Origin: Pomphorhynchus laevis | Lineage: Eukaryota > Acanthocephala > Palaeacanthocephala > Echinorhynchida > Pomphorhynchidae | Length of the DNA stretch: 64,000 bases | Direction of reading: 5' to 3' | Assembly: GCA_012934845.2 (NCBI GenBank) | Contig: WNNJ02000623.1 | Span: 82,147 to 146,146 of the forward strand | Part shown: piece after piece, positions 9,851-22,834 of the stretch | How positions within the stretch are numbered: position 1 is the first letter of the stretch | How the letters are laid out: every line of letters begins with the position of its first letter | The notes under the pieces: generated by a model | Database searches by the model: none | What the model was told of the DNA's origin: nothing | Seen by the model: the letters and a program-made list of their open reading frames with translations, nothing else | Translations under genes and position numbers: made by a program

Positions 9851-12837
9851 ATTGCATCCATCAATCAAAATCACCTCCACCAACCTCTATGATCCTTCCA
9901 ATCCTAACTTTTCCCCACATCGCTTGCCACCCTATTTATTATCATTATCCTCTATGTCTCCGGACGTCGAACTAATTCCTCCAAATCATCAACTGCCAGC
10001 TCTTCTATCGTGATTAAACCAACCAACGTCAGTCGTCCTTCTTTACGGAAACGCTTTCCTTCTCGCGATCGTTGCGTCATCGTCACTAATATCACTCCTT
10101 CCAACTCCATATCTCCACAAACACGTCTCGAACACGATGTTTCCGCCTTCAGATCCATCCTCTCGTCTATTGTTCCTGAGGGTAAACCATCCTTTTTCAA
10201 GGACATTACTCCTGTAGCATTTTATCCGTCTAAACAAATCTTCTCATTCTAATCCTTCCCAGCTCCCTCTCCTAAAAATTGTTTTCAAGCATTGCTCTTA
10301 TGCGTCTTCTGTCCTCTCTCAACGATTTAAACTCATGTCATATTCAAACACTCAAATTTTCCCCGATCGCACCCCTTCTGAAATCGCACAAATCTTCTGC
10401 CCGCATGGAAAAACGCTGTCGCGAGGAAAACGGCGAAACATCACTCTCCATCCTATACATAGACGGAAATTTTCAAGTTGTCCACACCCGTCCCAAAATT
10501 CGATGGCGCTCTATCTCCGCTATGAGTCTTCTCCACTAGACTCTTTCGCCACCACACACGGTTTCCGCCTTGGTCTCCTCAACACTTGATCAATTCTCAA
10601 TAAATCGGATCTTACCCTCAATCTATTCACCAAGCAATCCATCGATCTCTTCTGCCCCACCGAATCATGGCCCTCATATTCCGACGACTTTTCCATTCGC
10701 CGTCTGCTCTCTGCCGGTTGCTCCCAAGTCGAATCCGCCCACCCATCAGCTTATACCCTTCTAAATTCTCTAATCATGGCGGTATCGTCGCATTTGCTCG
10801 TCAACTCGCGTCTCTTCGCAAAATCAATCCCCCTTTCACACCTTGTCTTTTGAATTGCTCACTTGCCGTTCTTCTAACCCGATCAATCTAGATCTCGCCA
10901 TTGTATACCGTCCTGGTTCATCAGCTCCGACATCCTTATTTTTTACCGAACTCGCTGACCTCCTTTCTCATTGTTATTTGTCCTCAATCACTTCACTCAT
11001 TCCAGGCGACACTATCATCCGCCTAGACCGACTCTCTTCCACGGATTATATCCGGTTCATCAACATTCTATTCAACTACAATCACAAATTAATCTCGACA
11101 GCCCTCACACATATCCTTGGTGAGGCACTCGACATCATCGCGGTCCCTGATCATTTTGCTGCATACACCTCACTGTCCATCCATGATCCTGCTCTATCCG
11201 ATCACTTTCTCGTCACCCTTAATCTCGCTCACAACCACATCCCTAATCGCACACCTACAATCCTACGTCGCCCTTGGAGAAATTTTGACCTCTTCCTTCT
11301 CCGCTATGCCTTACTCAAATCGTCTCTATCATGTCCCACAATAACATATTCATCTTCTCACGATCTCGCCTTTCTTTTCGACTCTGAACTCACATCCACT
11401 CTCAATCTACTCTTGCCCTTCAAGTCTCACCCACACCGTCGTTTGCACCGTGCCCCATAGTTTGACATCCAATGCCTACTCTCAAAGCGTCGACTCCGCC
11501 ATGCTTTTCGAGTCTATCACCGCTCTCTCAGACGTGATTTCAGCTCGATTACTCCGTCTATCCGTGATTCCTATCTTGCTCTTCACCGGTACCACCTCAA
11601 CCTACTACGTACCAAATGCAACTCCTTCTGCATCCTATCCCACTCTGCACAGTCTACTCTCATCATTCCGGAACTCTTTCAGCTTCTCCCTATCTCACCT
11701 ACAGAAGTATCATCGGTCCTAATGTCCTTGCCCAACAAAACCTCACCTGCCGATCCCCTGCCTACCCACATATTAAAATCTATATGCTCATCGATATCCC
11801 CATTTCTCACAACCTTGTTTAACTCGTCCATCCGCAGTCGTATCTTCCCTTCACACTGGAAATCCGCAATCGTTCGTCCCCTCCTTAAGAAACAATCGCT
11901 CGACCCCTCCCTTCCTTCCAGCTATCGCCCCATTTCACTACTCCCTACTCTTTCTAAGCTCTTAGAACGCCTCATCTTAATACAAATCAACGCTTATCTC
12001 TCCTCATCCAATCTGTACCCTTTTTTCCAATCCGCTTTCCGCTCTAATCACTCGACAGACATCGCACGCATAAAAGTGTACAACGACTTACTCATTTCTC
12101 GAGACAAGGCTCTATATAGTGTTCTCGTCTCCCTCGACCGCTCCTCCGCATTCGACATTGTCGACCACTCCGTCCTCCTTTATCGCCTTCGTTATGATTA
12201 CGGCTTTTCTTCCTCCTCCGTAGCATGGTTTGCCTCATATCTATCCGACCGTTCCTTTCGCGTCTGTTCTAATTCATCATCCCCCCTCCCATACCTATTT
12301 TTTGCAGGGTCCCACAAGGTTGAGTCCTATGTCCCCTGCTTTTCTCTTTTCTGCATGGCGATCTCTCTCCGTTTATCAAACCTTACTACTTTAACGCCAT
12401 GCAATACGCCGATGACATCCTCATCTATTCTCATGCACCCGCACATCGCATACACGATATCGGCATTTCTGCATCCAACTGTTTTTCTTCTATTTACAAA
12501 CGTCTCTCCAATCTCCATCTCGTTCTAAACCCCGAAAAGTCCAAAATAATGTGGATCCTTCCCGGTAAAACAAACATATCTCCTCCCATTGTAGCTTTTG
12601 CCTCATCGATCATCCCTATAGTCCACAATCTCACTTTCTTAGGCTTCCATTCGATGATCACCTTTCCCTTAAACCCTTCGTCCGTGACAAGGTCCGCTCG
12701 TCTAACTTAATTCTCCGTGACATCCGCCGTATCCGCCCCTTATCGACTTCCGTTCTTGTATGTCTCTTCTTTCATCGCTTCTTTTCCCTAAAATCGATTA
12801 CTGCCTTAGCCTTTTCGCCAATTCTCCAAAATCCATC
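9518..12837 (+). mobile_element. LINE-D-plus (L2-like), lacking its 3' end
   Basis: A copy of the same family as LINE-D-minus (33749-37219). It runs from an ORF1 ATG at 9518 through ORF2 endonuclease (ITSLIPGDTIIRLD, PALSDHFLVTLN) and RT. The RT shows LLKKQSLDPSLPSSYRPISL, FQSAFRSNHSTDIA, LDRSSAFDIVDHS, YLSDRSFRVCSNS and the catalytic MQYADDILIY (about 12400). It ends abruptly in the thumb at PKSI (12837), where LINE-C1 begins, so the 3' UTR is missing. LINEs normally lose 5' ends, so this junction implies deletion or recombination. The frame is broken many times, and most breaks are shared with LINE-D-minus. Confidence 0.85.
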
Positions 12838-13735
12838 ATATACTGGAATGTAACTCTTCGGAGCCTCAGCTACGTATTGAACATGACGTGAGTAGAGTTA
12901 GGGAAGTATTATCAAAAATATTTACTTCAGATGAGGAATCTATATCCTCATCTCTTCTAGTGAAATCATTGTTCAGGTTAGGTAGAAAAATGAAGAACGT
13001 CCACGCTTATTGAAAGTGGTATGTAAATCGTCCGACAATGTTAACGAGATCTTACGCAGAGGGTATAAATTAAAAGGCCAAATTACTAAAATCTTTAATG
13101 ATCTCAGCATTCAGGATCGTAAGATGCGACATCAAGCTTGGGAAGAGCTAAAGACCAGGAATGCTTCTGGTAAAAAGGACTTGACAATAAGAAATTTTCG
13201 TGTGGTTCGAAGAAAGCCATTTGTACGTTGGAATCCAATCGGTCCGTAAATTGCTTAAGTATTGATCCATCCTCGTTAGATATATTTCCTACTGGACTAT
13301 CTATAAACGCAGGAACCAGTAAATGTTCAACTCCAATTATTAAAGTCGCCCTTTACAAATATTCGTAGTATAGTATCGAAGATTAACGAATTTCGAAACA
13401 TATTCTTTACATATAAACCTCAAATAATTGCAGTTACCGAAACTTACCTCCATCATGATATTGCTGATAGTATGGTAGCTGTGAATGGGTAGTCTATCAT
13501 CAGGATTGATCGTAAAGTACGACGAGGAGGCGGTGTTGCACTTTATGTCGATCAATGTATAGGTGTTGACGATTTTGAATGTTATACTGACACATATGGT
13601 ACTTGTGAACTGATGATGGCGAGTCTATCTCATGTAAGAAATAAAGTTACTATTGCACTATGTTATAGATCTCCATGTAGCTTCGTTCTCACTCAGGAAT
13701 TCTCAGATATTTTGACAAAGGCAGCAATTTGACGA
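12838..13735 (+). mobile_element. LINE-C1, first part (ORF1 end and endonuclease)
   Basis: Starts inside the RRM-like block of ORF1 and matches LINE-C2 from about 26850. It contains LRRGYKLKGQITKIF and NFRVVRRKPFVRWN, then the ORF2 endonuclease start (FRNIFFTYKPQIIAVTETYL, RRGGGVALYV). The 5' part is missing; it abuts LINE-D-plus. The element stops at 13735 because LINE-B1 is inserted there. By comparison with C2 (27720) the insertion site lost about three bases and shows no clear target duplication. C1 continues at 18161 and again at 22913. Confidence 0.85.
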
Positions 13736-13879
13736 CAATTAACGACAACCATCCTCTTGACAATTATCGACAACCATCGACAACCATCGACGACATCCGC
13801 TCGCTACTTACAACTAACGACTTGCAGACTAACGGAGTTTAAACATTCTTGATTATAACTAACTAATTAACATTTTATT

Positions 13880-15271
13880 ATGGCAAAGAGAAAGCTAACT
13901 AAAAATGTCGACCAGCAACTCATGTCCGTCAAGGAAGCTTACATCGAAAAGCAAATTGGATGCGACAACAAGAACTGCAATGTTTGGACTCACGTTGCCA
14001 TTTCTTTCACTGACGAGGACAACGTTTTAAATCGGAATTTCCTCTGCGGCTTCTGTTGTGCTGCCCTCGTAGGTAAGCTAAAGAAGAATGAGCACTCAAA
14101 CGGTGGAGACGTTCTGAACGCTAACAAAACAGATTTGTGCTCAATAACTAAACTTGATATCTCTCAGTCGACTCAGACCGCTGTTATACATGGAACATCA
14201 ACAAACGACAACATATCTTATAATCTATCGTCGTCATCCGTTTGCTTACTAACTCCTTCGTCATCTATGAAACCCGTTCTTAAAACTTCTCTCACACACA
14301 TTCCTCCTTTAACTACGGATAAAACGTCCCATAATCTTCATCTTCCTAACAATGCAAACAGTAATGGCCTTCATCTCGTACCTCATTTTTCCTATTCACC
14401 CCCACATCTAAATACATCTCATACCTCTTTCTTATATTCACGTACTCCTTACTCTACCTCCACCGTATCACTTCTCAATAATTTACATCCTTCTGTCAAA
14501 ATTATCTCCAGTAACATCTCCGTTCAACCTATTCAACAATCCACTTCTGTCACACATGCTCCAACCGTATCACCTATCAATAATTTACATCCTTCCGTCA
14601 AAATCATCTCCAGTAACATCTCCGATCAACCGATTCAACACTCCACTCCTGTCACACATGCTCCAAACTATCTTAAATCTTCACTTAGCACCCCTGTCAT
14701 TCCCACGTTTATCTGCTCTTCTGCCTCTACTGCTACCAGGTCTTTCCGTCCACCACTACGTAATCGTTTTCCTTCGCACGATCGATGCATTATCATATCT
14801 AATTTAAAGGTTTCCGAATCTGCTTCTCCTCAATGTCGCCTCGATGATAATGTATCTGCTTTCAGGTCTATCCTAGCAACCATTCTTCATGCTAATAATC
14901 CATCCATCTTCAATAATATCGCTCCTGTATCTTTGATCCGTTTAAACAAATCCACTAAATCCAATCATCTCAGTCCTCCACTCCTAAAGATTGTTTTCCG
15001 ACATAGTTCACATGCATCCTTTGTACTTTCCCAACGTTTTAAACTTATTACCACTTCGTCTACTAGTCGTATCTTTCCTGACCGCTCCCCTTATGATATT
15101 GCCCAGCTCAATTTAGCTCGCATTGAAAACATCGACGTGAAACAAACGGCGAGTCATCCTTATCTATACGTAAAATCAACGGAAATTTTCACGTTCTTCA
15201 CACAAGGCCAAAAATTCGATGGCGTCCCATCTCTCCCCCTTGTCTTCTTCGCTAGTCGATCTCGCTCCTAA
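13880..15271 (+). CDS. LINE-B1 ORF1: PHD-like finger, Ser/Thr-rich repeats, RRM-like block
   Basis: 463 codons from a clear ATG. Residues about 28-65 form a half-PHD finger (CDNKNCNVW, then FLCGFCCA). The middle is low-complexity Ser/Thr/Pro and carries two near-identical 38-39-residue repeats beginning NNLHPSVKIISSNIS (14478-14669). Residues about 295-400 form the RRM-like block (RNRFPSHDRCIIISNLKVSE, PVSLIRLNKS, LLKIVFRHSSHASFVL). The last 50 residues drift out of the usual frame near 15128, so the natural C-terminus (basic, RKIRW-like in the sister copies) is lost. The 3' end overlaps ORF2 by 53 bases, an arrangement suited to termination-reinitiation. Confidence 0.8.
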   Translation: MAKRKLTKNVDQQLMSVKEAYIEKQIGCDNKNCNVWTHVAISFTDEDNVLNRNFLCGFCCAALVGKLKKNEHSNGGDVLNANKTDLCSITKLDISQSTQTAVIHGTSTNDNISYNLSSSSVCLLTPSSSMKPVLKTSLTHIPPLTTDKTSHNLHLPNNANSNGLHLVPHFSYSPPHLNTSHTSFLYSRTPYSTSTVSLLNNLHPSVKIISSNISVQPIQQSTSVTHAPTVSPINNLHPSVKIISSNISDQPIQHSTPVTHAPNYLKSSLSTPVIPTFICSSASTATRSFRPPLRNRFPSHDRCIIISNLKVSESASPQCRLDDNVSAFRSILATILHANNPSIFNNIAPVSLIRLNKSTKSNHLSPPLLKIVFRHSSHASFVLSQRFKLITTSSTSRIFPDRSPYDIAQLNLARIENIDVKQTASHPYLYVKSTEIFTFFTQGQKFDGVPSLPLVFFASRSRS

Positions 15272-18077
15272 GCATACTTTTCGTCTTAGTCTATTCAATA
15301 CTCGCTCCATTCTTCATAAAGCTGATATGCTTCTCGATATCTTCGATCAATTATCTATCGATATTCTCTGCATTACCGAATCCTGGCATTGTGACTCCGA
15401 CAATCTTGCTATTCGTCGTCTATGTCGCTCTAGTTGTTCTTTAGTTGAATCAGCTCGTCCAATTGCCTCTCCTACATCTACTGATTTTAACCATGGCGGT
15501 ATAGTTGCCATTGATCATCACCCAATGTCTTTACGTAAAATTAACGTTAACATCCGTTACACCTCGTTCGAATTACTCATATGCAGATTATCAACTCATT
15601 TCCCTCTTAAACTTGTGATTGTATACCGTCCAGGTCAGTTGTCCGCTCACATATCTTCTTTAACGACCTTGCAGATCTTATATCTCACTGTTCCTTGTCT
15701 TATACTCCTTCTTTTGTTCTCGGGGACTTTAACATTCGTCTTGATCGCCCGTCTGACTCTGACTCTATCACTTTAACTAATCTTTTTTCTGATTTTAACT
15801 ATAAATTACTTTCAACAAGCCCAACTCATATTCTCGGCGGTGCTCTCGACATCATTGCTGTCCCTATCTGCTTCAATGACTATACTTCCTTGTCAATTAC
15901 TGATCCCGGTTTGTCCGATCATTTCCTTGTCACTCTTACTCGTCCCCAACCTCCGTCTCCGCCTGCACCAATATCCACACCAAGTCGACCCTAGAAACTT
16001 CTAGATATCCCTATTCTCTGCACAGCCTTACTCAATTCTTCACTCTTTTCACTTCCTCTTAACTATCTCTCTCCCGATGATCTCTGCATTCTGTTTGATT
16101 CTGAACTTATGTCTATTATCAATAAACTTCTGCCTAGTCGACTCCGATGCCCTCAGCGCTTGCGCCATGCTCTCTGGTTCGATTCTGACTGTAGTCTTTC
16201 TAAGCGTCGACTCCGTCACTCTTTTCGTGTGTATAATCGTTTTCTTAAACGTTCTCCCAACTCACTCCCTCCAAATCTTCGTGATTCCTACTTTTCTCAA
16301 CGCCGTTCATATCACATTCATATACGTACTAAACGTACTCTCTTTTGGCGAAATCAACTCGAGTCATCTTCTAACTCTAAATCTCATTGGAAAATCTTAA
16401 ACTCAATTCTTTAAGTATCATCTACTTCTTGTAATATAAATCCTGATGAATTTTCTTCTTATCTACAAACTAAGCTATCTAATTTACTTTCCCTACTACC
16501 CGTAGCCCCCTTGTACCCACTCTTCTCTTTAGATACTTCCTTCCCAGAACTATTCCACCTTCTTCCCGTTTCGTCTGATGAAGTTTCTTCGGTTCTGCTG
16601 TCATTACCTAATAAAACCTCTCCTTCTGACCCAATTCCACTCACTTGCTTAAAAATATCTGCTCCTCTATCTCACCCTTCCTAACCACATTGTTCAAATC
16701 GTCCATCCGTAGCCGTACAATTCCTTCTATCTGGAAATGCGCCACTGTTCGTCCTCTCATCAAAAAGCAATCTATCGACTCCTCACTACCATCTTCGTAC
16801 CGTCCAATCTCACTTCTCCCAATCCTCTCTAAACTCCTTGAGCGTCTCGTTCTCAAGCAAGTTAATACATATTTCTTTTCCTCTAACTTGTTTCCTCCCT
16901 TCCAAGCCGCTTTTCGCTCTAATCACTCTACTGAAATTGCCTGTCTTAAAGTTTATAATGACTTACTCATATCGCGCGATCATAAATTATGTAGTGTCAT
17001 AGTTTCTCTTGATCTATCGTCTGCTTTTGACATCGTCGATCACTCGATTCTTCTACATCGCCTTCGTCATGATTATGGCTTCTCTTTACCCACTGTATCA
17101 TGGTTTTCTTCATATCTGTCAAACCGTACATTTCGCGTCTATTCTAACTCTTCTCTCCCATCCTTCATACATCCCGACCGGTGTTCACAAGACTCCGTAT
17201 TAGGCCCTATGCTTTTCTCTCTTCTTCTCGGTGACTTGTCTTCGATTTCTCATAAATTTAACTTCCATGTTATGCAATATGCTGATGACATTCTCATCTA
17301 TGCTCACACACCTGCTTATCGTATTCATGATCTTAGTGTTTCTGTTTCCAGCTGTCTTGTCTCAATTTCCAACCATCTTTCTTCCTTTCGCCTTTCTGAA
17401 TCCTGATAAATCTAAAATTATGTGGATCCTACCTCGAAGCTTCGGCGTAGAATCTTTTTCCGTATCACTAAATTCTACAATTCTTCCTATCGTTGATAAT
17501 CTCGTTTTCCTAGGCTTTCATTTCGACAACCGACTTTCACTTAAACCTTTCGTTAGTGATAAAGTACGCTCATCGACCTTGATACTCCGCAATCTCCGTC
17601 AAGTTCGTAGATTGATCGATTTCCCTTCTTGAATGACTCTCATATCTTCTCTTCTTTTCTCAAGACTTTTTACAACGCATCATCAACGCTGCCGTTCGAG
17701 TTCTCCTCCGTCTTCGTCGTTTTGATCATACATCCCACTATCTTGTTTCTCTTGATTGGCCTACCATTTATTGTCGTGTTCAAATTCGTCTTCTTATCAT
17801 TGCTTTTCGCCTTATAACTTCTCATACCCCTTCATTTCTCAACCTTCCTTTTCTCGACAATTCTCGTACTGTGTATTGTGCTCTGCGTTCCCGTAATTCC
17901 CTTCTTTTAGATGTCCCAATCTACTCTACCTCTTTTGGCTTCCGCTCCTTCGTTGTGGCTGCTACTCTCTTGTGGAATCAACTGCCTATTCATATCCGCC
18001 AATCAACATCTATGCCGTACTTCAAACGCCAAATCCAATTCTTTTTCAACAATCAACTAATTACCTGTGACCTTTGA
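15219..18077 (+). pseudogene. LINE-B1 ORF2: endonuclease and reverse transcriptase, multiply broken
   Basis: Starts at an ATG at 15219, kept in B2 at 29504. The endonuclease has LFNTRSILHKADML, CITESWH, YTPSFVLGDFNIRLDR and GLSDHFLVTL. The RT has RPLIKKQSIDSSLPSSYRPI, QAAFRSNHSTEIACLK, LDLSSAFDIVDHSIL and MQYADDILIYAHT. The thumb and the C-terminal FGFRSFVVAATLLWNQLP follow to the stop at 18077. At least five frame breaks and an internal loss of about 60 bases in the thumb (near 17660, relative to B2) make it inactive. L2-clade assignment rests on the fingers sequence and the FDIVDH palm. Confidence 0.85.
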
Positions 18078-18160
18078 TGTTCTTTTTTTGTTAGTGATCA
18101 TGTAAGCGTGCATTTTGCACGCATTTGCCACGTTAAATAAATTATTGTATTATTATTAAT

Positions 18161-18285
18161 GGGTGACCGGTTCCTCTGTTTAAGAGACTTCAATATTTCC
18201 AGCATCAATATGGATGATCCTCATTCAGGAATAACATCTTCTAGTAAACTAGATCATGACTTGTGGAATTTTCTGTTAGATTATT
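18161..18285 (+). mobile_element. LINE-C1, middle scrap of endonuclease
   Basis: 125 bases that continue LINE-C1 after B1: GDRFLCLGDFNIPS-like sequence with the GDxN motif region, matching C2 at 27724-27846. It stops at GTTAGAT because LINE-A-plus is inserted next. Confidence 0.85.
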
Positions 18286-18509
18286 CTGGGGATTGATAAT
18301 TTGATCTTAAAAAAATTTTGGTTTCTAATAAACATACAATGAGACTTCAGCAGCGCTGTTTATAAAGAGCCCATTGTATCATTGCTGTCAATATAAAAAA
18401 ATTTGTTTTCTAATAAACTCTCAATCTAATATATATACATACATCACAAATTGGATTACAATTGGATTGTTTACAAAACAGCTTGCCAGCGGAACAAAAC
18501 ACATAATGA

Positions 18510-19967
18510 CAGAAAACATCGAGGCTTAAAGCTAAGAAGTCCAATGTAAACACCGTATCTCTAAACGCAAGCATAATTGATGAGTGTACATCTGTCCAAG
18601 TCCAGTGTTCAAATGATTTGTGTGACACCTGGACCACTATTTGTATGATCAAGTTAAAAAAGAATTCCGATGATGCTTATTTATGTGGCTTTTGTGCTGT
18701 GAAAGAGCTTAATATTTTGAGAAGACGTTTAGTCGAATTTGAAGAAGCACATAACCAATCTCTCAGTCGAACCGTTCTCATGGACGATAAAATATCCTCT
18801 TCCAAAGCTCAACATCCCCTTAAAAATATAGTTCCTGTGGATGCGCAGGTTGGGGATGATACGACTGCCTGTGTGATTCCCCATGATGAGAATACAAACG
18901 ATCGCAAATTGCAACAAATTGCTGAAAATACAGTCCCTAAAGTATCACAGACTACGAACGATATGACTACATGCGTTGTCGTTGATCGTCCTTCTCCCAA
19001 TATTGCTTTACATATTGACAACCGAACTCGAACAACTGGCGCTCATGTCGGCAGCGATGGACCTGTAGCATCCCATATTTAGAAGTGGGGATATTTGCGT
19101 TCTTCCTATTCAACTCCAAATTCAGTGTCAAGACCGTATGACGAAGTCTCGAAATATATTCTGTCTGATGAAGCGATTTCACAAAGTGATACACCGAAGA
19201 TGTCGAATGCTCACAATGCGACATTTCGTACAATCTCAAACAAAGATGGTCAGTGCGTTTCCTCGGGCAACGCACACGTCACTTTGATGTCACCATCAAG
19301 TTCTTTAGAGTCTCATGATTCACATACCGAGACAGACTTATATAGCGTGCGGAATATTGTTAAAACGGATACTCAAATACCCAGCTTACGTGCATGTACA
19401 GATACACATTCTGCTGTGTCCTGTGATGGTCTCGATAGGGTGATCTCAAATAGGCGTATATATAATAGAGGATGCTCAGTTATTCTAGCTAATGTGCCCG
19501 AGTCTATATTCGAGAATGCGCAAGCACGACTGAATGACGACATTCAGAGTTTGAGATCTATTCTGACACATGTACTTGGCTCCTGTGACAATGACACAGT
19601 CCAAAAAGTTAAACTTGTCGCTCTTTTCCGCCTAGGTAAGCGCAATGCTTTAAATAATAAACCCCGACTACTCAAAGCTGTCTTCCATAACCAACTTCAT
19701 GCTACCTTAATGTTGCGAAACTCGTTCCGTCTCAAAGGGTCTAATATTCGACTGCTGAAAGATCTTGATGTATCAGAACGAAAAAAATTATCGAAGGTTA
19801 AAGAGGAACTAGCATCTCGTGTTGCTAAAGGAGAAACAAATCTCTATGTGAAAAATTTTCAGATTGTGAAGCGACGCACCCGGCTGAGTTGGAGCCCACT
19901 AGTCATGTCGCCTCGCGTGCATTCTGTAATCGAAACGGGCTCGTCTACTCTGCCTATCAGAGTCTAA
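18510..19967 (+). pseudogene. LINE-A-plus ORF1 with internal TAG
   Basis: The same protein as in LINE-A-minus, with its N-terminus present: KTSRLKAKKSNVNTVS, then the half-PHD finger (VQCSNDLCDTW, YLCGFCAV). The RRM-like block is at about 19460-19790 and the basic end at 19850-19890. No ATG is in frame upstream of the finger; an ATG at 18506 is one base out of frame, so an indel probably removed the start. TAG at 19080-19082 is in frame (161 codons after the TTG at 18618) and is followed at once by AAGTGGGGA and 290 more open codons. The shared TAG is either an inherited lesion or a readthrough site. Confidence 0.75.
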
Positions 19968-22834
19968 ATGGTTTAGCGTCCGGGTTATTAGGATGTGTAA
20001 GGGGTGATAGGAATACTCCCAGAGGTATGTTGGGGCATTGTGAAATACTCCATGGTAATGTTCGCAGTCTTATATCGAAGATAGATGAACTGAGATATAG
20101 AGTTAAGTTAATTCGTCCTAAATTACTTGCTATCACAGAATCATGGCTATATGGTGATATTGTTGATAATGAAGTCTCCATCCCTGGTTATCTGGTTTTC
20201 CGCAGTGATCGTAAAAGTGGAAGAGGTGGAGGTGTTATTCTTTATGTGAGCAACGATGTGAAAGTAACTATTCTTAGCACTTCTTCTTCTGATAAAGTCG
20301 AAAGTTTGTGGTGTCGGGTAAAATTCATGCATATCGCTCCGCTTGTTCTGGGGGTAGTATATCGTTCACCCTTGACAACCACAGATAAACTGATTGGGGA
20401 AGTAGAACTTTATTCTAAATGTACCTCCAATGTTTTAATACTAGGTGACTTGAATATGCCTTCGGTTGATTGGAATTCGTATACGGCTTTTCCTACTTGT
20501 GACCATGCTTCCTATGACCTTCTGGAGTGTATCATCTATTGTGGTTTAACTCAGCATGTCCAAAATTACACTCGTTTTGCTTGCGACAGTAGATCTCTAT
20601 TAGATGTATGTTTATCTTCGAACAGTGAGATTATTAACGCTATCCGTTATGATGCCCCGATCGGTATGTCTGATCATTGCGTAGTGATCATTAGGCTAAG
20701 GTTTCAAGAAGAAACTCGAGGTCCGCGTGAAAATCAAGTGGTTAATGCTTTCAAATCAACACAGATGCAATTAAGTCAATACTTTCAACAGCTTCCTGGC
20801 CAGATCCCGCTGTTGTTGGAGTACACGGCGCGTGGAATTACTTTCAAAGAACCTTAGAGTCACTGCTTATTTTATTCTTTCAACTTAGAAACAGGACACG
20901 TCGAAAAGATTCTCCCTGGTTCGATTCTGAGTTACGTTCAACATTGAGGACTCGTAATTTGATCTTCAATCGCTACAAAGTTGGGGAGTGTAGTTATGAT
21001 GTTTTTAAACAGGCAAGAAATTTATTCAATTCATTGATGAGAAAGAAGCGGTGTGCATTTGAGAATGTATTAGCTAACAAGTGTAAATACGATTTAAAGG
21101 TCCTTTTTCAGTACCTATAAAGTAGGGGAGCTGTTGATTCTTCGATTTGTCACTACTTCTATGACATTTCTGCGAATGACCTAGCTGAAGAGTTTGCGGC
21201 ACACTATTGCACTTCAGTAGAGCCCGCAAATGAACATCAAACTTTTTGTATGGAATCTAGTGTGCTGAACACTTACTCTGACACGTGTCTTGAGTTGGAC
21301 CTCGACAATTTGATAACGCCAGCTAAAGTCTATTCCGAATTACGCCGTCTAAAAGCAAATAATTCAAGAGGTTGTGACTTACTACCTTCTGTTTATCTGT
21401 GCAGATTAGCAGGCTCAATTTGCGTTCCTCTCTGTGCAATTTTTCGCCAGTCAATCTTAGAAAGATCTCTTCCTAATTTGTGGAAGCAGTCAATTGTTCT
21501 TCCCTACTTTAAGAAGGGAGATCGCTCTTCCGTCGAGAATTATAGGCCGGTGAGCATTACCTGTATTTGCTGTAGAGTGTTGGAGAGGTTTGTGCATCGT
21601 TACATGGTTGAGTTTTTTCGTGTAGGAAAAATTTTAGTTCCTAATTTGGGGAGGGTTATTCAACTGTTTCAAATTGACTTGATGCTCATATTGATTGGAC
21701 ACGAATAAGACACATTATACCGATACAGACATTATATTCTTCGACTTTTCTAAAGCTTTTGATAGAGTAGATCATGGTCTACTTCTTCAGAAACTTGTCA
21801 ATACTGGACTCCCAAACATAATAGTTGATTGGATTAGAGAATTTCTTCGTGATCGTTGCTTTCGAGTACTTGTTGATTGGTCATTGTCTGTGTCTAGAGA
21901 ATGTCATATTGGAGTACCTCAAGGTTCAGTTTTGGGTCCGCTTTTATTCAGCATTTATGTTAACGATTTGCCTGGGTGCATTCGCTCTCGATCATGTTTG
22001 TATGCAGATGACTTAAAAATATGGCGGCCCATTCATTCATGTGAGGATGTTGATAATTTGAAAACTGACATAGATAATGTGGAGTTGTGGGCGGCGTCTA
22101 ACAAGCTTGTGATAAATGTTTCGAAATGCAAACACATGCGTATTATTAGTAATGCTCGCAAGCAACAAACATCAGATTGTTACAAATATAAGGGCTGTAT
22201 TGTGGAAAGTGTCGATAGTTACAAAGATTTAGGAGTATGGGTTACCTCTAATTTATCAACTAAAAAGCACACTGATCAAGCTTGTGCCAACTCCAATAAA
22301 ATGATAGGTATGATTCGACGTGCGTTTGTTCGCGTTAATCCGACTGCTCTTCGGCCTCTGATTTTAGCACATGTATTAAGTAGACTTTTATATGCAGCTC
22401 CGGTTGTATACCCACGTACTGTGCATGAACATAAGAAATCAGAGAGGGTACTTCGCAGGGAAACAAAGCTAGCATCAACGTTAGCGTCGCTGCCTTATGA
22501 AGACAGACTGAGATCATTAGGACTTGAGACCGTCACATGGACCCGTCGGTACATGGATATTTGCCTTGTTTGGCATTTATTCCAACGTCCTCATCACCCT
22601 TTTCGGAGTAGGGTTCAACTACGTGCTTCAAATGTTCTTCGCGGTCATTCTTTAACTATTCGAAGAAACATGGTACAGAAATTGGGCGCGATGCAATTTG
22701 ATAGAAGAATTGTTGAGCTTTGGAACAACCTTGATGCAGACACCGTTGGATGCAGTTCACTTAATACTTTTAAAAGAAGACTACGAATGGATCAAGTAAT
22801 GTTTCGTGTTGCATTTCCTTATTTTAATAACTAA
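19889..22834 (+). pseudogene. LINE-A-plus ORF2: endonuclease and reverse transcriptase, frameshifted
   Basis: The endonuclease (HGNVRS, ITESWL, GDLNMPS, GMSDH) is open to 20857. After that, small indels near 20750 and 21050-21120 and a loss near 21655 break the frame relative to LINE-A-minus. The RT from 21695 to 22834 is one open frame of 379 codons with FFDFSKAFDRVDH, GVPQGSVLGPLLF, LYADDLKIW and the C-terminal WNNLDADTV. Between them the two A copies carry lesions at different places, so each part of ORF2 is open in at least one of them. Confidence 0.85.

Larger units (their letters stand above)
13736..18160 (+). mobile_element. LINE-B1 (L2-like), full length but broken
   Basis: A complete-looking L2-like LINE inserted in LINE-C1. 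The 5' UTR (13736-13879) contains repeated GACAACCATC units. ORF1 is 13880-15271 and ORF2 15219-18077. The 3' UTR contains a small GC stem (GCGTGCATTTTGCACGC at about 18106) and ends in an ATTATT-type tail at 18160. B2 and D end in the same kind of stem and tail, which likely forms the signal read by the RT. Sister copy B2 is at 28012-32474. Confidence 0.88.

Noticed and set aside
5116-20332. Many open frames of 60-130 codons antisense to LINE-A ORF1 and ORF2
   Set aside because: They mirror the coding strand of the LINE in both A copies and show no independent motif.
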